64,000 bases of DNA from Niastella caeni (GTDB taxonomy: Bacteria; Bacteroidota; Bacteroidia; Chitinophagales; Chitinophagaceae): positions 124,001 to 188,000 of the forward strand of contig NZ_STFF01000002.1 of NCBI RefSeq assembly GCF_004834005.1, written 5' to 3'. A program made the position numbers and the translations under genes. The notes beneath the pieces are model-generated. The model did no database searches and was not told the DNA's origin. It saw only the letters and a program-made list of their open reading frames with translations. Below are positions 1 through 7,977 of the stretch, in pieces; within the stretch, counting starts at the first letter, position 1; each line of letters begins with the position of its first letter.

Positions 1-52
1 AAAACGCTAAAGAAAAGGAAATATTAATTTCAATTATCCGTTAGTGTAATGA

Positions 53-982
53 TTACAAAATATCATTTCCGTTCTTTATTTCCGCCTTCACCATTCTTTC
101 CTTCCCCTGAAAATCTTTCTTCACTTCTGCTTTAAACCCTTTCGATTCAAATAGTGTTTTGGTTTGTTCGCCAAGATCTTCATGAATCTCTGCAAAGATG
201 GATCCGCCGGGTAATAATTTTTGTTGCGCGAAGCGGGCAATGGCATCGTAAAATAAAAGAGGATCTTCATTAGGTACAAACAAAGCCAGGTGTGGTTCAT
301 ATGCCAGCACATTCTGCAACATGCTGTTTTTATTGTGCTGTGGAATATAAGGCGGATTGCTCACGATGATGCCAACTGCCGGCAGCTTGGACCAGGCAGC
401 TGCATCTAAAAAGTCAACGGGTAAAAATTGAATGGGGGTTTGCTGGGCTGCTGCATTTTTAGCAGCTACCGCCAGCGCCTGTTCGCTTACATCGCAGGCA
501 TAGATCGTTGCTTCCGGCAATTTCTTTTTAAGGGCGATGGGGATACACCCGCTTCCTGTGCCTATGTCTAAAATGCTGAGGTAAGAAGTAGGAGGTACGA
601 GGTATGAAGAGTCTTTATTGCCGATTGCTCCCGCTTTTGTGCGGGACCGATTGCCGACTTCCGCCACCACCCACTCCACCAATTCTTCTGTCTCAGGGCG
701 TGGTATCAATACACTCTCATCCACATAAAACGGCATTCCGCAAAACCAGGCTTCGTGCAACACATATTGCACGGGTTTATTCGTCAGTAATTCCTGCGTG
801 TATTGTTTCAATTGGGCAATGCGGTCGGGCGACAAAAGCGACTGTTTATGCATGATGCGGTCGATCTTTCGCATGCCGGTAACATGTTCCATAACCCAGT
901 CTGCAATGTTGGCGGCCTCGCGGTTATCGTACAGTTCATGCAGGCTTGTCTGCAATTGTTGCTGCGCCTCTTGTAGCGTCAT
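53..982 (-). CDS. prmC: Release factor glutamine methyltransferase PrmC (HemK)
   Basis: 309 aa. SAM-dependent enzyme that methylates the glutamine of the GGQ motif of peptide release factors in the cytoplasm. Seen: N-terminal helical domain (1-80), IPRPETEELV (about 93-102), SAM-binding DIGTGSGCI (139-147) and the catalytic NPPY (209-212). Odd: residues about 109-135, between IPRPETEE and the SAM motif, are a low-complexity linker (SRTKAGAIGNK, SSYLVPPTSY). It is encoded by a period-7 repeat tract plus a hairpin of the kind otherwise found between genes, so the enzyme carries an in-frame insertion at a normally short linker. The -7 box lies only 5 nt before ATG. Confidence 0.95.
   Translation of the reverse strand: MTLQEAQQQLQTSLHELYDNREAANIADWVMEHVTGMRKIDRIMHKQSLLSPDRIAQLKQYTQELLTNKPVQYVLHEAWFCGMPFYVDESVLIPRPETEELVEWVVAEVGNRSRTKAGAIGNKDSSYLVPPTSYLSILDIGTGSGCIPIALKKKLPEATIYACDVSEQALAVAAKNAAAQQTPIQFLPVDFLDAAAWSKLPAVGIIVSNPPYIPQHNKNSMLQNVLAYEPHLALFVPNEDPLLFYDAIARFAQQKLLPGGSIFAEIHEDLGEQTKTLFESKGFKAEVKKDFQGKERMVKAEIKNGNDIL
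578..657. repeat. Heptad-word tract inside prmC
   Basis: Period-7 units GAGGTAA, GAAGTAG, GAGGTAC, GAGGTAT at 578-611, followed by a TCCCGC/GCGGGA hairpin (629-646) flanked by ATTGCCG words. The same GAAGTAR word family occurs between genes at 45271, 50471 and 61836. It encodes the extra linker of PrmC. Confidence 0.8.
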
Positions 983-987
983 AGCGG

Positions 988-995
988 CAAAGATG
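988..995 (-). promoter_or_regulatory. Probable -7 box of prmC
   Basis: Minus strand reads CATCTTTGCCGCTATG: one mismatch to TAnnTTTG and 5 nt from the start codon, so the transcript would begin at or next to ATG. Confidence 0.45.
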
Positions 996-1076
996 GTTAA
1001 ATAAATTGAATTTGAACCTGGTACACAAAGGCCGTACTACCATGTAATGGCGGCTCGCCATCCCGCGCAAATCGAC

Positions 1077-1084
1077 TATATTTG
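1077..1084 (+). promoter_or_regulatory. Probable -7 box of ribD
   Basis: TATATTTGC fits the Bacteroidota TAnnTTTG consensus. A start near 1091 would place the whole repeat element 1098-1193 in the ribD 5' leader. Confidence 0.5.
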
Positions 1085-1097
1085 CGGCTTTATTAAC

Positions 1098-1193
1098 CAA
1101 TTGGCAATAGACAATAAGCAATTGACAAATTAAATGTGCAATATGCCTTCTTTGCCCATTGCCAATTGCATATTGTCCATTGACTATTCACGA
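1098..1193. repeat. Inverted pair of heptad tracts before ribD
   Basis: Left arm 1098-1131 has units CAATTGG, CAATAGA, CAATAAG, CAATTGA. Right arm 1152-1193 has TTGCCCA, TTGCCAA, TTGCATA, TTGTCCA, TTGACTA. The arms are reverse-complementary over about 24 nt with three mismatches. The TTG of the fifth right-arm unit (1180) is the likely ribD start codon. Confidence 0.85.
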
Positions 1194-2238
1194 AACATAC
1201 ATGCAACGCTGTATCCAGCTCGCAACGGCCGGGGCCGGTTACGTGGCGCCCAACCCTATGGTAGGCGCGGTGCTGGTGCATGAAAACCGCATCATAGGGG
1301 AGGGGTATCACCAGGCCTATGGCGGTCCGCATGCCGAAGTGCATTGCCTTAATTCGGTATCAGAAGCTGACCGGCATTTGATCTCCCAATCTGTTATGTA
1401 TGTGTCGCTGGAGCCCTGCGCTCATTTTGGCAAAACGCCCCCCTGCGCCGATCTCATCATTGAAAAAAAGGTCCCGCAGGTGGTAATCGGTTGCCGCGAC
1501 CCTTTTAAACAGGTAGATGGCAAGGGCGTAGAAAAATTGCAAACTGCCGGTGTACAGGTTACCATAGGCGTGCTGCAGCAGGAGTGCAGATCCCTGAACA
1601 AACGTTTTATTACTTTTCATAAACACCATCGCCCGTATATTATCTTAAAATGGGCGCAAACGGCCAATGGGAAAATGGCTGGTGATCCTGGTGGCGAACG
1701 CCTGCTGATCAGCAATGAATTTACCAACCGGCTGGTGCATAAATGGCGTAGTGAAGAAGCGGCTATTTTGGTGGGCACCAATACGGCGCTTTTCGATGAT
1801 CCGGCGTTAACAAACCGCTTGTGGAATGGTCCTGGTCCGGTGCGGCTGGTAGTGGATATGAACCTGCGGTTACCCTCCTCGCTTCAGTTGTTTAATAAAA
1901 AGGTTCGAACCATTGTATTTAACAGCCTGAAACATGAGGAGCAGGAAAACCTGTTGTATTACCAGGTTACACATGATGTAAATCCTGTTCATCAAATTCT
2001 GAATGCTTTGTATCAGTTAAAAATTCAAAGTGTGTTGGTAGAAGGTGGCGCGCAACTGCTGCAATCGTTTATTGATGAAGGGTTGTGGGATGAAATGCGC
2101 GTGATCACCAATAATGAACAGGTGGTAGGGCATGGTTTGCCCGCTCCGCGTATGCTTACCGGCCAGTTGCAACAACAGGAAACATTGTTTTCAGATACCC
2201 TCCATTATTTTGTGAACCCGCAAACCCTGGTACATTGA
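1180..2238 (+). CDS. ribD: Bifunctional riboflavin deaminase/reductase RibD
   Basis: 352 aa from TTG at 1180. Second and third steps of riboflavin synthesis: deamination of the GTP-derived pyrimidine, then NADPH reduction of the ribosyl chain. Seen: N-terminal deaminase with HAEVHC and the zinc motif PCAHFGKTPPC, then a C-terminal reductase domain (GGERLLISNE, VEGGAQLLQSF). Start choice: the family begins just before HE.YM.RC; TTG 1180 gives MTIHETYMQRC, whereas ATG 1201 would cut into helix 1 and TTG 1159 adds repeat-encoded residues. No FMN riboswitch is evident in the leader; other rib genes are absent here. Confidence 0.92.
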   Translation: MTIHETYMQRCIQLATAGAGYVAPNPMVGAVLVHENRIIGEGYHQAYGGPHAEVHCLNSVSEADRHLISQSVMYVSLEPCAHFGKTPPCADLIIEKKVPQVVIGCRDPFKQVDGKGVEKLQTAGVQVTIGVLQQECRSLNKRFITFHKHHRPYIILKWAQTANGKMAGDPGGERLLISNEFTNRLVHKWRSEEAAILVGTNTALFDDPALTNRLWNGPGPVRLVVDMNLRLPSSLQLFNKKVRTIVFNSLKHEEQENLLYYQVTHDVNPVHQILNALYQLKIQSVLVEGGAQLLQSFIDEGLWDEMRVITNNEQVVGHGLPAPRMLTGQLQQQETLFSDTLHYFVNPQTLVH

Positions 2239-3119
2239 GCAGTTTATTATTCCTGATCGCCAGTATTATACTCACTGCCTGGCTTTCCATTTCGTTTAAG
2301 ATCATTGAGCGGTTTGGTATCAATAACCTGCAGGCCATTGTATACAATTACACCGTTTGTGTGATCACCGGCAGTATAGTGAACGGCAGTTTCCCTATAA
2401 ATAGTTCGTTGTTGAAGCAGCCCTGGTTTGGCTGGGCATTGGTAATGGGCGCCTGTTTTATTGCGTTGTTTAACCTGGCCGCTTATACCGTGCAAAAGAT
2501 CGGGGTGGCCGTAGCAACGGTTGCTTACAAGTTATCACTGGTTATACCGTTTGTGTTTTCTATTTACCTGTATAATGAAGATGCCACGGCTTTGAAGATT
2601 GCCGGTGTTGCCCTGGCATTGGTGGCAGTATGGTTCACCACAAGGCCGGGCAGCAACGAGCAAAAAGGTAAAAAGGTTTCGAGGTTATTGTGGGCAATGC
2701 CTTTGCTGTTGTTCATAGGCAGTGGCTTGCTCGATACCATGATCAAATATGTTGAACAGGCTTTTATAAATCCTGGTAACCAGGATGCCTACCTGATCAC
2801 GGCTTTTTGCGTGGCGGCTACTGTAGGGCTGATCATCTTATTATTCCTGTTCATCACCGGCCGGCAAAAATTTTCCGGTAAAGCGGTGTTGGCCGGCATA
2901 GGCATTGGCGTGCCGAATTATTTTTCCATCTGGTGTTTGCTGGGTGCATTAAAAGGATACGCAGGTAACAGTTCGGCCATTATTCCCATCAACAATATGG
3001 GAATTGTATTATTTACGGCAATGGTAGCCTGGTTAGTTTTTAAAGAAAAATTGTCGGCTACCAACTGGTTGGGTATTGCATTATCACTGGGAGCGATTGC
3101 TTTAATAGCCTATGGGTAA
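2235..3119 (+). CDS. EamA/DMT-family transporter
   Basis: 294 aa integral membrane protein with about ten hydrophobic segments in two halves, the drug/metabolite transporter fold. The TTG start overlaps the ribD stop (TTGA), so it is probably translationally coupled to ribD. Substrate unknown. The coupling makes riboflavin or a precursor a tempting guess, but nothing in the sequence shows it. The last motif, AMVAWLVFKEKLS near the C-terminus, is typical of EamA repeats. Confidence 0.82.
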   Translation: MSSLLFLIASIILTAWLSISFKIIERFGINNLQAIVYNYTVCVITGSIVNGSFPINSSLLKQPWFGWALVMGACFIALFNLAAYTVQKIGVAVATVAYKLSLVIPFVFSIYLYNEDATALKIAGVALALVAVWFTTRPGSNEQKGKKVSRLLWAMPLLLFIGSGLLDTMIKYVEQAFINPGNQDAYLITAFCVAATVGLIILLFLFITGRQKFSGKAVLAGIGIGVPNYFSIWCLLGALKGYAGNSSAIIPINNMGIVLFTAMVAWLVFKEKLSATNWLGIALSLGAIALIAYG

Positions 3120-3123
3120 TTAG

Positions 3124-3239
3124 ATTGCCTGATTGATTTATGGCCTGATGGTTGGTTTTTATGAAGGACAGTCCGAACAAAATCGGGAATCCCGATTTCC
3201 GGGCATTAACCATCGAACAATCAAACCATGAAACAATTT
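3124..3239. repeat. Inverted pair of octad tracts with central hairpin
   Basis: Left arm 3124-3155: ATTGCCTG, ATTGATTT, ATGGCCTG, ATGGTTGG. Right arm 3208-3239: AACCATCG, AACAATCA, AACCATGA, AACAATTT. Core hairpin AATCGGG/CCCGATT at 3181-3197. It fills the gap between the transporter stop and the next start. Confidence 0.85.
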
Positions 3240-3246
3240 ATTAATT

Positions 3247-3858
3247 ATGACTGACCCCGAATTTTTTTATACGATCGATAGAACCACAACCGCAGAATAT
3301 AAAGACCGTGGCAGTAAATTTATTGCCTATACCTTCCCGGTTCAATCGATTGACGATTTTAAAAAGAACCTGGAAGCCATTAAGAAAGAACATCCGAAGG
3401 CTACACATCATTGTTTTGCGTATCGTATTGGGCTTGATAATAATACCTACCGCGTTAGCGATGATGGCGAACCTTCCGGCACTGCAGGCAAACCAATTTT
3501 GGGACAGATTGATAGTAAACGGCTTACGAACGTTTTGGTAGTGGTAGTTCGCTATTTTGGCGGCACCTTGCTGGGCGTACCCGGACTGATCAATGCCTAC
3601 AAATCGGCCGCGTCACTGGCGCTGCAGATTACCCCGATCATTCAAAAACCGATTGAAGTAGCCTATACCCTCCAGTTCGATTATACGCAAATGAACGAAG
3701 TGATGATGCAGGTAAAACAATTGAACTGTCAGGTGCTGGAAAAGGAATTGAACTTATTCTGCCGCATCCTCATTGGTATTCCTAAAGGAAGGCTCGATGA
3801 GGCGCTGTATAAGTTTAAAGAGATGAGAGATGTAGAAATAATGAAGAAAAGTTTGTAG
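3247..3858 (+). CDS. YigZ/IMPACT (UPF0029) family protein
   Basis: 203 aa, normal family length. Seen: the IMPACT core with HHCFAYRIG (about 58-66), SDDGEPSGTAGKPIL (75-89) and VVVRYFGGTLLGVPGL (98-113), then a C-terminal ferredoxin-like DUF1949-type region. Members are cytoplasmic and linked to translation control or ribosome quality; the exact bacterial role is unsettled. It starts 8 bp after the octad element, with no Shine-Dalgarno sequence. Confidence 0.88.
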   Translation: MTDPEFFYTIDRTTTAEYKDRGSKFIAYTFPVQSIDDFKKNLEAIKKEHPKATHHCFAYRIGLDNNTYRVSDDGEPSGTAGKPILGQIDSKRLTNVLVVVVRYFGGTLLGVPGLINAYKSAASLALQITPIIQKPIEVAYTLQFDYTQMNEVMMQVKQLNCQVLEKELNLFCRILIGIPKGRLDEALYKFKEMRDVEIMKKSL

Positions 3859-3888
3859 TATCGTTCTCTAATTGAGGTCTGATAGCGT

Positions 3889-4719
3889 ATGAAATGGCTT
3901 ATTACATCAATAATCCTGCTCGTAACCTTACTCACAGCCTGTAAATCGGGAAACAGTCCATGGGGTAAGAATAAATCTAAAGACACCTTATCGGTGCATA
4001 CCGTTCCTTATGAGGTGCTGGTAGATAAGGCTATGGATAGCGCCGAACAGATGTCTTTTTTCAGGGACTATTGTATCAGAAAGTTGGAGAGTAATAAAAA
4101 TGAAGACCGGTTTTACACATTGGCCGTGTTTGACGGCGATACCACCCGTATACAATTCTACAAGGGCAATATTTGTTCAGATCAGAAGCAACACGCTGTA
4201 GTAGGTTTTGAAAATAAAAACCTGTTTTTCTTTTTCCTTAAAGACGATACCTGGAAGCTGCGACAAGTAATGAATGGGTTTGGGATAATAAAGGACAGTG
4301 CCGTTCAATTCAGTGATGTAAATTTCGATGGCTTTAAAGATGTGTCAATAATATGGAATTATTCTGCAGGTACCTGTGATTGTTCTGCGCCCGGCTGCAG
4401 GGATATTTATCTATACAATAGCGAATTAGACAATCTGCAGCATTTACCCGAGATAAGAGCGTTTTTTGATTTTGGACTTTCCGTAGATGAAAAGTCAATT
4501 TACCTGGGCCAGCATTGCAAAGGCATATATGGAAAGTATAGCTGGCAGGATGGGAAATTGCAAATTCAGGAAGAGTACAATTCGAACCAATGGAATGAAA
4601 AGGATACGGCCAGGTGGCATCTTGAACATTTTATTTATTGCGATGGCGAGAAGGTACCGGCGTATACCATACCCAACTTGCCGCTGCCGGAAAAATGGCA
4701 GAAGGAGTTTGGATGGTGA
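3889..4719 (+). CDS. Hypothetical lipoprotein
   Basis: 276 aa. Signal peptide with lipobox LLTAC (Cys18), then a K/S/N-rich linker. The body is acidic and aromatic with an FSDVNFDGFKDVSI segment that resembles a calcium-binding or FG-GAP-type D.NFDG.KD repeat, and a Cys cluster CDCSAPGC (about 163-170). No family recognised. Starts 30 bp after the YigZ-like gene, possibly cotranscribed. Confidence 0.75.
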   Translation: MKWLITSIILLVTLLTACKSGNSPWGKNKSKDTLSVHTVPYEVLVDKAMDSAEQMSFFRDYCIRKLESNKNEDRFYTLAVFDGDTTRIQFYKGNICSDQKQHAVVGFENKNLFFFFLKDDTWKLRQVMNGFGIIKDSAVQFSDVNFDGFKDVSIIWNYSAGTCDCSAPGCRDIYLYNSELDNLQHLPEIRAFFDFGLSVDEKSIYLGQHCKGIYGKYSWQDGKLQIQEEYNSNQWNEKDTARWHLEHFIYCDGEKVPAYTIPNLPLPEKWQKEFGW

Positions 4720-4727
4720 GTAATGTT

Positions 4728-4838
4728 GTTGCCGGTTCCCGGTCACCGGGCAAAAAGTTCGGAGATCTCGACTATTTGAAGAATGATCGAAATTCAAGTC
4801 CTGGTAACTGGTACCCGGTAACTGATAACTGGTAACTA
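4728..4838. repeat. Heptad tracts between convergent genes
   Basis: Left arm 4728-4752: GTTGCCG, GTTCCCG, GTCACCG. Right arm 4804-4838: GTAACTG, GTACCCG, GTAACTG, ATAACTG, GTAACTA. The last unit contains the stop codon (CTA, minus strand TAG) of the dehydrogenase gene. Arms are roughly inverted and may act as a two-way terminator. Confidence 0.8.
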
Positions 4839-5720
4839 CCTGAATCTCTCACTCACAATCAAATCTTTACTGTCTTTTGAGTACTTATAAAATCCTTCTC
4901 CTGTTTTTACTCCCAGATAACCGGCAGTAACCATGTTCGTGAGCAGGGGACAAGGCGCATATTTGGGATTACCGAAACCTTCGAACAGTACATTTAAAAT
5001 AGCATGACAGGTATCAAGCCCAATAAAATCGGCTAACTGCAATGGGCCCATGGGGTGCGCCATACCCAGCTTCATGATGGTATCAATTTCATTCACTCCG
5101 GCAATGCCTTCGTACAGGCTGTACACCGCTTCATTGATCATCGGCATTAAAATGCGGTTGGCAATAAAACCAGGATAATCATTCACCACACAAGGCACTT
5201 TGCCCAGTTGTTTGCTCAACGCAACAATGGTATCGGTAACGGTTTGCGAAGTGGCATATCCGTTAATGATCTCCACCAATTTCATAACTGGTACCGGGTT
5301 CATGAAATGCATGCCGATCACCTGGCTGGCGCGTTTGGTAACGGCGGCGATACGGGTGATGGAAATAGAAGAAGTATTGGTTGCCAGCACCGCATGAGCA
5401 GGTGCCAGGCTATCGAGTTGTTTGAAGATATTAAGCTTTAGATCGATGTTCTCTGTAGCCGCTTCTACTATCAATTCGGCATCTTTAACACCCTGGGCCA
5501 TATCGGTGAACGTGGTAAGATGGTCGAGCGCGTTTTTTTTCTGTTCCTCTGTGGCACTGCCTTTGGCAATCTGGCGGTCGAAGTTTTTTTGAATGGTTTG
5601 AATGGCTTTTTCCAATTGACCGGCATTCACGTCAATAAGGTTTACGGTAAATCCATTCTGAGCAAACACATGCGCAATGCCATTGCCCATGGTACCAGCG
5701 CCAATAACAGAGATATTCAT
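4836..5720 (-). CDS. hbd: 3-hydroxybutyryl/3-hydroxyacyl-CoA dehydrogenase
   Basis: 294 aa, standard length of the single-domain enzyme. NAD-dependent interconversion of 3-hydroxyacyl-CoA and acetoacyl-CoA. Seen: Rossmann GAGTMGNGIAHVFAQNG (7-23), ATNTSSIS (113-120), GMHFMNPVP (with the catalytic His, about 136-144) and the C-terminal dimer domain with GPLQLADFIGLD. Stands alone, with no thiolase or crotonase nearby. Its stop codon lies in a heptad tract and its start codon borders an octad tract. Confidence 0.93.
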   Translation of the reverse strand: MNISVIGAGTMGNGIAHVFAQNGFTVNLIDVNAGQLEKAIQTIQKNFDRQIAKGSATEEQKKNALDHLTTFTDMAQGVKDAELIVEAATENIDLKLNIFKQLDSLAPAHAVLATNTSSISITRIAAVTKRASQVIGMHFMNPVPVMKLVEIINGYATSQTVTDTIVALSKQLGKVPCVVNDYPGFIANRILMPMINEAVYSLYEGIAGVNEIDTIMKLGMAHPMGPLQLADFIGLDTCHAILNVLFEGFGNPKYAPCPLLTNMVTAGYLGVKTGEGFYKYSKDSKDLIVSERFR

Positions 5721-5986
5721 AATGTGATAATTCGATAATGTGATAATGATAGTTCGCTAAATTCAGGTTCTTCGAAATTTAGCGAATGCGTCATGTTCCG
5801 GCCTAATAAAAGCGGTGCTAAGATAATATACTAAAATGAAAACTAACAAATGTTTGTCTACTCGTGGGCCCAAGTTGTAGCTATAGGGTTAATGCTAATG
5901 CTAATACGTACCTGCTGGCTATACGTGAGGTTTGCCATTACAATAGTCTGGCTGAACCAGCCATTAGCACATTATCTAATTCTGAT
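5719..5986. repeat. Octad element spanning start codon to stop codon
   Basis: Arm 5719-5750: ATAATGTG, ATAATTCG, ATAATGTG, ATAATGAT, beginning inside the hbd ATG. Arm 5963-5986: ATTAGCAC, ATTATCTA, ATTCTGAT, which encodes the last residues and TAG stop of the upstream gene. Between them is a perfect 11-bp stem TTCGCTAAATT/AATTTAGCGAA (5753-5786) and a small TGGCTG/CAGCCA stem (5949-5963). Confidence 0.75.
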
Positions 5987-6617
5987 TCTTAAAGTCGCCT
6001 CTTTTCCAGGCTTTAATAAATTCTGCCCAGGCTGCGGGGTTGAAGATGTTTTGTGGTGGCGCCTGCCCGTTGTAATAATACCGTTGTGCATTATTCCGCA
6101 ACATTATATTGGAGTTTTCTGTACCGTCACGGGGTAAAGTGCGGGCCAGTACGCGGCGTTTCGATTCATCGGTATTCTTACGGGCTATTTCTATATCATC
6201 GTCGGGAATGGATGTATTCACAAAATCGCGCTCAAACTGTTCTTTGGTGGGGCGGGGCCTGATGATGGTCGCGGGCAGGTAAACTGTGTCTGTAACCAAC
6301 AATTGCAGTAAACTATAATGGTTGCCTTCCAGGTCGCGGGGAATGGTGGCCAGTTTGGGTTTGTAGCCGATAGACGTAAACTCAACTACATCGCCTTTCA
6401 TCACTACTATGCTGAAAACCCCCTGTTCATTCGTCATGGTACCCCGGTTCTGGCCTTTGATCATGATAGTAACGGAGGGAATGGCTTTCAAACTGTCGGC
6501 GGTCATCACAATACCATAAAACTCAATTACGGAATCTTTCAGTTTCTCAAATTGAGCATTAGCGGCAAAGGGGATGGCAATCGCCAGAAAAACCAGAAAA
6601 AGTAAACGTCTTTTCAT
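5976..6617 (-). CDS. Exported protein with carboxypeptidase-regulatory-like domain
   Basis: 213 aa from ATG at 6617 (a TTG 9 nt upstream is in frame but poor). Signal peptide ending AANAQ, then a CarboxypepD_reg-like/CNA-B-type beta domain (about 30-120: FYGIVMTADS, GQNRGTMTNEQGVFSIVV, VVEFTSIGYKP), then a charged C-terminal tail. Such proteins are common envelope proteins in Bacteroidota; function unknown. Its last residues (NQN-stop) are encoded by an octad repeat tract. Confidence 0.8.
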   Translation of the reverse strand: MKRRLLFLVFLAIAIPFAANAQFEKLKDSVIEFYGIVMTADSLKAIPSVTIMIKGQNRGTMTNEQGVFSIVVMKGDVVEFTSIGYKPKLATIPRDLEGNHYSLLQLLVTDTVYLPATIIRPRPTKEQFERDFVNTSIPDDDIEIARKNTDESKRRVLARTLPRDGTENSNIMLRNNAQRYYYNGQAPPQNIFNPAAWAEFIKAWKRGDFKNQN

Positions 6618-6623
6618 GCCCGT

Positions 6624-6655
6624 CAAATATATACATATTGCCTAAAATACTTCAA
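6624..6655 (-). promoter_or_regulatory. Promoter of the regulatory-domain protein
   Basis: Minus strand has TTG at 6655-6653, a 21-nt spacer, then TATATTTG (6631-6624) ending 6 nt before ATG, so the transcript is probably leaderless. Confidence 0.55.
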
Positions 6656-6676
6656 CAAAATACTCCTGTCAATGGT

Positions 6677-6684
6677 TAATTTTG
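6677..6684 (+). promoter_or_regulatory. Probable -7 box of the mrp gene
   Basis: TAATTTTG matches TAnnTTTG, 37 nt before the ATG at 6722. Confidence 0.45.
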
Positions 6685-6721
6685 TGGGCAAATAATTCTT
6701 TTTAACAAAACTCTTAGATGA

Positions 6722-7822
6722 ATGACCCCTGAGAAAGTCTTAGATGCATTGAGGAATGTTCAGGAACCTGATTTGGGTAAGGATATAGTTACGTTGAATA
6801 TGGTAAAAGATATTGTGATTAGCGGTAATACGGTGTCTTTCACCGTGGTACTTACTACACCCGCTTGTCCAATGAAAGATATGATAGGAAGGGCTTGTGA
6901 GAATGCAGTGAAATTACTGGTTAATAAAGAGGCTGTTGTAACTGTCAATTTCACTGCTAATACGAGTACCAATCGTAAAGACACCGGGGCTGTTTTGCCG
7001 AAAGTAAAAAATATTATTGCTGTAATAAGCGGTAAAGGTGGGGTGGGAAAGAGTACGGTGTCCGCCAATCTGGCACTCGCTTTGGCCCAGGGTGGTGCAA
7101 AAGTAGGGTTGATGGATGCAGATATTTATGGTCCCAGTGTTCCTATTATGTTTGGCGTACGTGGTGAAAGGCCCATGATGAAAAGTATGGGCAGTGGGGA
7201 GAAAGGTATGATCGTTCCGCTGGAACGGTTCGGAATAAAACTGATGAGCATCGGGTTACTGGTTGATGAAAAAAATGCGGTGATCTGGCGCGGTCCTATG
7301 GCCAGCAGCGCTATTCGCCAGTTTGTAACCGATGTGTTGTGGGATGAACTGGATTACCTGGTGATCGATATGCCCCCCGGAACCGGCGATATTCATTTAA
7401 CCCTGGTGCAAACTGTTCCTGTGACAGGCGCCGTCATTGTTACAACACCGCAAGACGTGGCCCTGGCCGATGCTAAAAAAGCCATCGGTATGTTTAGTCA
7501 GGCACAGATTAAAGTACCGATCATAGGTCTTGTTGAAAACATGAGTTATTTCACTCCTGCCGAATTGCCTGATAATAAGTATTATATCTTTGGCAAGGAA
7601 GGCGGCAAACGCCTGGCCGAAGAATACGATCTTCCATTCCTCGGACAAATTCCTTTAGTGCAAAGCATCCGCGAAGGCGGTGATATGGGAGTTCCTATTA
7701 TGATGAGTGATGATATGATCTCGCGTAAAGCATTTGAAGAATTTTCCGCCAATGCCACCCGTAGTATTGCCATGCGCAATGCCGATATGAATGCCGCCAA
7801 AGTTGCGGAAGTGATTGAGTAG
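6722..7822 (+). CDS. Mrp/ApbC (NBP35-like) iron-sulfur carrier ATPase
   Basis: 366 aa. P-loop scaffold/carrier thought to deliver Fe-S clusters to apoproteins in the cytosol. Seen: N-terminal MIP18/DUF59-like domain (1-80, TTPACPMKDMI), deviant Walker A GKGGVGKSTVSANLALA (about 103-119), switch VIDMPPGTGD and VTTPQDVALADA. The start is ATG 6722; the overlapping ATG at 6718 runs into TGA after four codons. A typical CxxC near the C-terminus is not evident. The stop codon TAG leads straight into a heptad palindrome. Confidence 0.92.
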   Translation: MTPEKVLDALRNVQEPDLGKDIVTLNMVKDIVISGNTVSFTVVLTTPACPMKDMIGRACENAVKLLVNKEAVVTVNFTANTSTNRKDTGAVLPKVKNIIAVISGKGGVGKSTVSANLALALAQGGAKVGLMDADIYGPSVPIMFGVRGERPMMKSMGSGEKGMIVPLERFGIKLMSIGLLVDEKNAVIWRGPMASSAIRQFVTDVLWDELDYLVIDMPPGTGDIHLTLVQTVPVTGAVIVTTPQDVALADAKKAIGMFSQAQIKVPIIGLVENMSYFTPAELPDNKYYIFGKEGGKRLAEEYDLPFLGQIPLVQSIREGGDMGVPIMMSDDMISRKAFEEFSANATRSIAMRNADMNAAKVAEVIE

Positions 7823-7877
7823 TTACCAGTTGCCAGATCCCGGTTACCGGTATCCGGCAACTGGTAACTGGCAACTA
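7821..7877. repeat. Eight consecutive heptads forming a palindrome
   Basis: Starts at the mrp stop codon. Units GTTACCA, GTTGCCA, GATCCCG, GTTACCG, GTATCCG, GCAACTG, GTAACTG, GCAACTA run in one register. AGTTACCAGTTGCC (7821-7834) pairs perfectly with 7856-7869. Probably a terminator-like hairpin without a T-tract. Confidence 0.9.
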
Positions 7878-7977
7878 ATGATTGTTAAAGCAACAAAAGG
7901 TTATTTACACCAGAGCAAAGCATCAACATTAGAACTGTTTCTCCAATATCCCTGGATCAATTCTGTAAAAATCTTAT

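Noticed and set aside
578-611. Phase-variable simple repeat in prmC
   Set aside because: Units are degenerate rather than identical, which does not favour slippage, and the frame is intact.
1085-1179. FMN riboswitch before ribD
   Set aside because: The leader is made of CAAT/TTG heptads and I find none of the conserved RFN helices.
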